DNA of 64,000 nt. It comes from Hymenobacter guriensis. Its GTDB lineage: Bacteria > Bacteroidota > Bacteroidia > Cytophagales > Hymenobacteraceae. The notes below the pieces were generated by a model, which saw only the letters and a program-made list of their open reading frames with translations, searched no databases and was not told where the DNA came from. The translations under genes and the position numbers were made by a program. Below are positions 59,266-64,000 of the stretch, piece after piece (positions within the stretch are counted from its first letter, which is position 1; every line of letters starts with the position of its first letter). The stretch is from positions 1-64,000 of the forward strand of contig NZ_JADWYK010000003.1 in assembly GCF_015773195.1 (NCBI RefSeq), in the 5' to 3' direction.

Positions 59266-59300
59266 AAACGGCCGCCTGAGCAGAGCAGGCGGCCGCTTTA
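59266..59300. terminator. bidirectional hairpin terminator
   Basis: Arms cggccgcctg (59269-59278) and caggcggccg (59286-59295) just after the BlaR1-like gene, then ctttat. Confidence 0.75.
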
Positions 59301-59320
59301 TCATGCTGTTGGCCCGGAGT

Positions 59321-60718
59321 CTAGAGGGCGAAGGAAACCGGGATAGTAAACATAACATCCACTGCCTTGCCATCCTGCCGGCCCGGCTTCCACTTGCCTG
59401 GCAAGCTACGCACCGCGTTCAGCGCCGCCTCATTCAGCGCCTGGGCGCCGGGCGTGATTACGCGGGTGGATTGCTGCTCACCATTGCTGCCCGGATATTG
59501 CACCGTGTGTTCGATGCCCTTCGTTACTTCGGCTGCTTGCAGTGTACCGCGGGCATCCACAATAAACCGCACGAACACCTTGCCTGCCAGCTTTTCAGCT
59601 TTTGCTACGGCAGGATACTTTATAGCCTTACCAATATCGGCCAGCAATTGTGCCTGACCGCCCTCGTATTCGGGCATCTGCTCGGCGGAGGTGAAAGCGG
59701 GCGGGGGCGGGGGAGGTGGGGCCAGCGCTTCGGGTGCAGCGGGAGTCAGCGCCGGTGGTGGCGGTGGGGGCGGCGTGTTGTCAAATTCCTGTTCGCAGCC
59801 GAGGGCCAGTAGCACGAGGGCGCTCAGCGGCAAAAGCAGCCACTGTTTCCAGCGGCGGCGGGGAGTGGTAGAAGCAAGCATACGAATGCGGGTAAGAGTA
59901 AGTGAATGGGTGAAAGAATGACTAAGGGGCAGGCTGGGGTGCAGCTGGCGCAGTGCCAGCCGGGCCAGCAGCGTGGCGTACGACTCGGAGCTGGCGGCCA
60001 CCAGCGGGGCCGTGGTTTGCAAGGCGGCGGCATCGGCCAGAAACTCGTGCGTCAGCTCCAGGGCGCGAGGGTAGCAGTGCGCCAGCGGAATGGGCCACAG
60101 CAGGGCCCGGGCCGTTTCCAGCGCTAGCCGCTCGTAGGTGTGGCCCTGGCGCACGTGGGCTACCTCGTGGGCCAGCACGGCCTGGCTTTCAACGGCCGAA
60201 AGGTTGGCAGTTTCATCCCAAAACACCAGCTTCCCAAACGAGCTGACCGGCCGCCGGCCACCCGTATACACCAGCGTGTAGCCGGCGGCCGGCTCGCGGG
60301 GCCAGTGGCGGGTGGTGCGCCACAGCCGTAGCAGCTGCCAGCTCAGCCGGCCCAGCAGCAGCCCGACCCCTGCGGCGTACAGCCCCAGCAGCCACTGGCC
60401 TCCGGATAACAGGGCGGAAGCGGGCGTGGCTTCGGCCTGCACCGTCACGTCAGGAAGCCAGCTGCTGGTCAGCCAACGGCCGGAGCTTGCCTCGGGGGGC
60501 AGCCAGCTGCGCAGCAATGGCCCGGCAAAGCCGAGCAGCACCGGCAGCAGCATTGCCAGCCAGGGCGTGAGCAGCAGGAAGCGGCGGTTGAAGTGGAAAA
60601 AACGCTCCGGCCGCAGCGCCGTGCGGTAAAACAGCCAGCCGGCTGTAAGCAGCACGGTAGTTTGCAGCAGCCAGCTAAGCGGGCCGGGCAGGCTCGTCAG
60701 GAGTAGAGTCGGGCTCAT
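59321..60718 (-). CDS. BlaR1/M56-family metalloprotease with TonB-like C-terminus
   Basis: A 465-residue membrane protein. N-terminal helices and the M56 peptidase domain carry the zinc motif HEVAH (184-188) and the later THEFLADAAAL. Residues about 285-300 are another helix and 310-345 a Pro-rich linker. The C-terminus (about 360-465) is a TonB-type domain (VFVRFIVDARGTLQAAEV) rather than a beta-lactam sensor. This arrangement is common in Bacteroidetes. The start overlaps the end of the BlaI-like gene by 44 bases. It probably senses an envelope signal and inactivates the repressor by cleavage. Confidence 0.88.
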   Translation of the reverse strand: MSPTLLLTSLPGPLSWLLQTTVLLTAGWLFYRTALRPERFFHFNRRFLLLTPWLAMLLPVLLGFAGPLLRSWLPPEASSGRWLTSSWLPDVTVQAEATPASALLSGGQWLLGLYAAGVGLLLGRLSWQLLRLWRTTRHWPREPAAGYTLVYTGGRRPVSSFGKLVFWDETANLSAVESQAVLAHEVAHVRQGHTYERLALETARALLWPIPLAHCYPRALELTHEFLADAAALQTTAPLVAASSESYATLLARLALRQLHPSLPLSHSFTHSLTLTRIRMLASTTPRRRWKQWLLLPLSALVLLALGCEQEFDNTPPPPPPPALTPAAPEALAPPPPPPPAFTSAEQMPEYEGGQAQLLADIGKAIKYPAVAKAEKLAGKVFVRFIVDARGTLQAAEVTKGIEHTVQYPGSNGEQQSTRVITPGAQALNEAALNAVRSLPGKWKPGRQDGKAVDVMFTIPVSFAL

Positions 60719-61088
60719 CGGTGGGGGCGTTTTGGGCGTGGCGGAGCAGTTCGTCGAGTTGGGCAGCGTCCAGGTTTTCCTCTTTGGCGAAAAAGGACAC
60801 CAGTCGCGTGAAGGAGCCGTTGAAGTAGCCGCCCAGCAGCTTGCCCAGCGAAAAGCGGCGGTAGGCGTCCTGCGCTACCAGCGCGTGGTAGCGGTGGGTG
60901 CGCCCGAAGGCCTCGTGGCCCACGTAGCCTTTCTGCTCCAGAATGCGGATGATGGTAGATACCGTGGTGTAGGCTGGAGTAGGAGCGGGCAGCTCGGGCA
61001 GCACGTCTTTCACAAAGGCCGGGCCCAGGCGCCACAGCACCTGCATCACCTGTTCCTCGGCGCGCGTTAGTTCGGGAAGGTTTTCCAT
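60675..61088 (-). CDS. BlaI/MecI-family transcriptional repressor
   Basis: A 137-residue protein from ATG 61088 (MENLPELTRAEEQVMQVLW), preferred over an in-frame TTG at 61103. The winged helix (AYTTVSTIIRILEQKGYVGH) is followed by a dimerisation domain with ALVAQDAYRRFSLGKLL. The acidic tail (about 115-137) is longer than in BlaI. It overlaps the downstream BlaR1-like gene by 44 bases, so translation is coupled. The operator just upstream suggests autoregulation. Confidence 0.9.
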   Translation of the reverse strand: MENLPELTRAEEQVMQVLWRLGPAFVKDVLPELPAPTPAYTTVSTIIRILEQKGYVGHEAFGRTHRYHALVAQDAYRRFSLGKLLGGYFNGSFTRLVSFFAKEENLDAAQLDELLRHAQNAPTDEPDSTPDEPARPA

Positions 61089-61107
61089 AGCTTTCTGAAT
61101 CAATACC

Positions 61108-61152
61108 CCAATGTATAACTATGTATTTAGTTTAACAACTAATTACATAGTT
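61108..61152 (-). promoter_or_regulatory. BlaI-type operator overlapping the promoter
   Basis: Inverted arms at 61117-61132 and 61137-61152 match in 15 of 16 bases (aactatgtatttagtt), with a 4-base spacer. On the minus strand, TTG (61138-61136), 20 bases and TACATTGG (61115-61108) form a Bacteroidetes-type promoter. The operator covers the promoter's spacer and TTG, ideal for repression. Confidence 0.65.
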
Positions 61153-61350
61153 ATTTTTTGGAAAACACTCAAAAATCTACCGCGCCATTATGGCTGGCGC
61201 AGACGGAACACCTTCGCCACGTGTCGCCTCTACCACAGGATAGTGCCTAATATTTAGGCTAAAGGATTGATGGGTAAGAGTATGGCAACAGGGAGCCTTT
61301 TCAGCGCCGGCACTGTTGTAACCACATCCTTCACCTGAATCAGCGAGTAC

Positions 61351-62568
61351 GTGCCCAGAACTTCCTCTCATTTTCGTTTGCTGCGCCTGACGTGGGCGCT
61401 GTGGGCGGCGCTGCTTGTGCTGCCCGGTGCGGGCTGCAAGTCCGAGTCCGTTGCGCCAACGACCACGCCGGAAGCTCCGGCTGCGCCCGGCGTCCTGCTC
61501 ACCAGTACTTTCATCGGTGAGTACACCAATAGCGCCGTGGCGGCCCGGGTGGCCGAAATTCCCTTCGTGGGCGCGCTGGCTAAGTATCCGATCAAAGTGT
61601 ACCGGCTTACGTACCGCACCCTGGGCACCGATGGCCAGGAAGTAACGGCCTCGGGGGCGCTGCTGGTGCCTACGGTGGCCCAGGCCCTGCCGCTGCTTAG
61701 CTACCAGCACGGTACCATCTCGCCCGCCGACGAAAGCCGCGCGCCTTCCTACTACAGCTCCCGCAGCGAAATCTGGTCGGCAGTATCGGTGCTGGCCTCC
61801 AACGGCTACATCGTTTCGGCCCCCGACTACATTGGCTACGGCGCCTCCAAGGCGCTGGCGCACCCCTACGAGCATGCCGCTTCCCTGGCTTCCGCCTCGG
61901 CCGACATGCTGCGAGCTGCCCGCGAGTTCTGCGCCAAAGAGAAAGTGGCCCTCAACCAGAAAAACTTTCTGCTGGGCTACTCCGAAGGCGGCTTTGCCAC
62001 GATGGCGCTGCACAAGTTGCTGGAAGAAAAATACGCCAACGAGTTTACCGTAACGGCCAGCGCACCGGGCGCCGGCGCCTACCACAAAACGGCCTTTGCC
62101 CGCTACATTCTGCAGTCGAAGCAGCCGCTTGATTTCCTGAGCAGCTACGTGTGGGTGCTGGCCACCTACAACAAGGTGTATGGCCTGAACCGCCCGCTGA
62201 CAGCCTATTTCAAAGAGCCTTACGCCACGCGTCTGCAAGCCAATCCTTCCAGCGACGTGCCTCGGCTGCCCGAGCAGCTGTTTACTGCTCAGCTGCGCTC
62301 CGGCGTACTCAACGGCACCGATCAGCCCCTGCTGAGCGCCTTCCAGGCCAACGACATCTACGACTGGAAGCCTAAGGCCCCGCTAGCCCTTTTCCACGGC
62401 ACTGCCGATGATTACGTTCCTTACTTCAACTCCGAAGATGCTTACAAGGCGATGCAAGCTAAGGGAGCTACTCAGGTAGAACTGCACCCCATCCAGGGCG
62501 GCGACCATTTCTCCTCTGCTGCCACTTACACATTGGGAGCCTACGCCTTCATTTCGCAGTATTATTAG
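61351..62568 (+). CDS. lipoprotein alpha/beta hydrolase (secretory lipase type)
   Basis: A 405-residue protein, start GTG, with a signal and lipobox (LLVLPGAGC). The hydrolase fold has the nucleophile elbow GYSEGG, the acid in FHGTADDYVP and the His in IQGGDHFSSA. The LLSYQHGTISPADESRAP region is typical of the LIP/secretory-lipase family. It probably hydrolyses esters or lipids at the cell surface. It ends at a strong terminator. Confidence 0.85.
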   Translation: MPRTSSHFRLLRLTWALWAALLVLPGAGCKSESVAPTTTPEAPAAPGVLLTSTFIGEYTNSAVAARVAEIPFVGALAKYPIKVYRLTYRTLGTDGQEVTASGALLVPTVAQALPLLSYQHGTISPADESRAPSYYSSRSEIWSAVSVLASNGYIVSAPDYIGYGASKALAHPYEHAASLASASADMLRAAREFCAKEKVALNQKNFLLGYSEGGFATMALHKLLEEKYANEFTVTASAPGAGAYHKTAFARYILQSKQPLDFLSSYVWVLATYNKVYGLNRPLTAYFKEPYATRLQANPSSDVPRLPEQLFTAQLRSGVLNGTDQPLLSAFQANDIYDWKPKAPLALFHGTADDYVPYFNSEDAYKAMQAKGATQVELHPIQGGDHFSSAATYTLGAYAFISQYY

Positions 62569-62590
62569 TAGGCATCATAACCTTCAAGCG

Positions 62591-62644
62591 CTTAAATCAA
62601 CAGCGGCCCGCCTCTTGTAAAGGTGGGCCGCTGTTGATTTAAGT
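62591..62644 (+). terminator. intrinsic terminator
   Basis: Arms cttaaatcaacagcggcc and ggccgctgttgatttaag, very long and nearly perfect, with T-rich sequence on the plus strand. Confidence 0.9.
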
Positions 62645-62659
62645 TTTCTGAGACGGAAT

Positions 62660-63046
62660 CTACTTGGCTGCCATTGATGCATCAGCGGTAGCGGGCTGAG
62701 GCGGGCGCGGCCGGAAAGCCTGCCGCAGCCACACGCCGGCCAGCGCGGCCAGGCCACCCAGCAAGCCGGCCAGCACGGCGGCTACCAGCGCCAGCACCCA
62801 GCCATTGCCGCCCAGCGGCAGCAGCGTGGCTACCCGCTGGCTAAGAATACTGCCCGTATGCACCTGCCACCACGCTGCTGGGAGCAGCCAGCTCAGCCCC
62901 ACACCCGAGAAGCCCGCCAGAAAAGCTCGTCCGCCCGTTTGGCCTCGCCAGAAGCTGAGCACAAACGCCACCGGGCCAACAATCCACCAAGGCAGCACCA
63001 ATTGTGCCACCACGGCCCCCAGAAAAATCAGCAGAAACAGCATCAT
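62660..63046 (-). CDS. small integral membrane protein
   Basis: A 128-residue protein with about four membrane helices (first MMLFLLIFLGAVVAQLVLP, last GWVLALVAAVLAGLLGGLA) and a Pro-rich tail. The start could be either of two adjacent ATG codons. No family or functional residue is recognised. It is downstream of the acylase gene on the same strand with a hairpin between them. Confidence 0.65.
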   Translation of the reverse strand: MMLFLLIFLGAVVAQLVLPWWIVGPVAFVLSFWRGQTGGRAFLAGFSGVGLSWLLPAAWWQVHTGSILSQRVATLLPLGGNGWVLALVAAVLAGLLGGLAALAGVWLRQAFRPRPPQPATADASMAAK

Positions 63047-63079
63047 AGTTAGTTGTCAGTTATGAGTTGCCCGTGGTCT

Positions 63080-63134
63080 GTTGCCAGTTGTAAGGTGTTG
63101 GTCGTCTCAGGACTGGCAACTCGCAACTGGCAAC
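63080..63134. repeat. intergenic hairpin
   Basis: Perfect 11-base arms gttgccagttg (63080-63090) and caactggcaac (63124-63134). It belongs to the same kind of simple-word palindromes as 20717-20781. Confidence 0.65.
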
Positions 63135-63137
63135 TGA

Positions 63138-64000
63138 TTATTGCAGCGTCCAGGCGGCTTGCAGGCGACGGTGCTTTTGGGTGGGGGAGGTGAGGTAGAC
63201 CAGCTCGTCAAGCTGTCCTACGCGCCAGGTGTCAATCATATCGTCGTAGAAGCGGGAGCCGGGGTTGCCGGACTCGCCGCCGGGAAACACCCCGTAGGCC
63301 CGGGGCTGCGGCCCCAGCGCCACCACCATGCGCCAGGAAGGCCCGTTGCGCTGGGAGGTAGCATTCACGATGCCCGCCCCGCCCCCGCAGTCGATGTCCA
63401 TACGGCCGAAACCGGGCAGCTGGGCCAGGTGCAGAATGTCGGTGCTTTTCTGGTTGGCCCAGCGCCACTCCGGCCCCAGCGGCCCAAACTTGCGCGTGAG
63501 CGAATCGGCTGCCCATTGCAACGACTTTTGTGCCAACTCGGCCAGGGTTTCGCGGGTGGGGGTGCGCTGGTCGTCGATCCAGCGGGCGTTGGGTTCTTTC
63601 AGCAGGAGCGTGGTGGTACGGTCGCGGGAGGGGTAGCGCATAGGCTGCTCCGGCGTCGAGCCAAACTCGTCGTCCCAGATGCGCTTTACCAGGTTTGGGT
63701 ACCACAGCTCAAATAGGCTGGGGCCAATGGCATTGGCGGCGTAGCGGTAGTTCCAGCGGCTCAGCTCTTCGTAGACCCGGCGCTGGTCGGCGGGCAGCTG
63801 CCGGGGCTGCACCAACTGCAGCAGGCGCGGTAGTACGGTGCGGGCATTCACGCCCAGGTCGTCATTTTGCAGCAGGCGCAGGGAGTCGGGCGTCACCTTC
63901 GTCATTGTTATCAGCCGCTCGTTAATGCGGTGGCCCCGGTCCCAGGGCGCAAAGTCCCACCCGATATAGTACGGATACTCCGGCCCGGCCGAAAACTGAT
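63138..64000 (-). CDS. penicillin acylase family protein, C-terminal part (5' end outside window)
   Basis: The minus-strand frame runs through the window edge: before MTKVTPDSL it continues upstream with PYYIGWDFAPWDRGHRINERL and reaches base 64000 without a stop. The visible 287 residues match the C-terminal half of the beta chain of penicillin/acyl-homoserine lactone acylases, with FGRMDIDCGGGAGIVNATSQ and FPGGESGNPGSRFYDDM. The nucleophile Ser is in the part not seen. The enzymes are periplasmic N-terminal nucleophile hydrolases that cleave amide bonds; the substrate is unknown. Confidence 0.85.
   Translation of the reverse strand, partial: QFSAGPEYPYYIGWDFAPWDRGHRINERLITMTKVTPDSLRLLQNDDLGVNARTVLPRLLQLVQPRQLPADQRRVYEELSRWNYRYAANAIGPSLFELWYPNLVKRIWDDEFGSTPEQPMRYPSRDRTTTLLLKEPNARWIDDQRTPTRETLAELAQKSLQWAADSLTRKFGPLGPEWRWANQKSTDILHLAQLPGFGRMDIDCGGGAGIVNATSQRNGPSWRMVVALGPQPRAYGVFPGGESGNPGSRFYDDMIDTWRVGQLDELVYLTSPTQKHRRLQAAWTLQ

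Noticed and set aside
59321..61088. Call as a beta-lactam resistance regulator pair
   Set aside because: The BlaR1-like protein has a TonB-type C-terminus instead of a penicillin-binding sensor, and no beta-lactamase gene is adjacent.

Overview
This window looks like a chromosome segment of a GC-rich Bacteroidetes bacterium, most like Hymenobacter or a close Cytophagales relative. The evidence is a C-terminal Por-type sorting tail (PHP protein at 9264), several Bacteroidetes-type promoters (TTG, about 20 bases, TAnnTTTG-like), weak ribosome binding sites, and families typical of the phylum (DUF4159, DUF4175, BatA, PorT-like barrels, CarboxypepD_reg-like modules). These are recognitions by eye; no search was run. 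No rRNA, tRNA, CRISPR array or replication origin was seen.

Positions 1-8266 are an accessory island. The end of an IS481-like element (1-77) and an internally deleted IS3 relic (83-716) precede a five-gene run: TerY-like vWA protein, PP2C phosphatase with an Ig-like domain, Ser/Thr kinase with zinc ribbon, a membrane-anchored Ppx/GppA-like ASKHA protein and a coiled-coil protein. A second, same-orientation IS481-like copy (7685-8266) closes the island. The first three genes match the known TerY-P triad (vWA, phosphatase, kinase); the last two are the less described part. This is the best candidate here for an under-described system.

Positions 8596-14075 hold ordinary envelope and stress genes: a secreted PHP hydrolase, an ECF sigma factor followed by a membrane trypsin-like protease, and small secreted or lipid-anchored proteins. 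Positions 14205-21765 are a MoxR, DUF58, BatA, DUF4175 and membrane-protein operon on the minus strand, with its usual partner DUF4159 nearby at 22616. Outer-membrane barrel genes follow.

Positions 24828-32528 hold two tandem TldD-like/TldE-like pairs (TAT-exported HExxxH metalloprotease plus partner) with two decayed TldE tails. Between the pairs lies a 505-base unit: a GIY-YIG endonuclease gene flanked by palindromes whose outer arms are perfect 29-base inverted repeats. A fused erythromycin esterase-like protein, an McrBC restriction system and an M1 aminopeptidase follow.

Positions 40495-48264 encode a GAF/sigma-54 regulator, then TolC, universal stress protein, HlyD/EmrA and DHA2/EmrB efflux genes with a reversed four-helix-bundle gene among them. 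Positions 48348-57911 carry a STAS-like protein, a Thr/Ser/Gly-repeat secreted protein, and a signalling group (PAS histidine kinase, CheB-CheR-PAS, solo CheB, NarL-type regulator) without CheA, CheY or receptor genes. The window ends with a lipoprotein, a BlaR1/BlaI-type pair with a clear operator, a secreted lipase-like hydrolase, a small membrane protein and the C-terminal part of a penicillin acylase-family protein running off the right edge.
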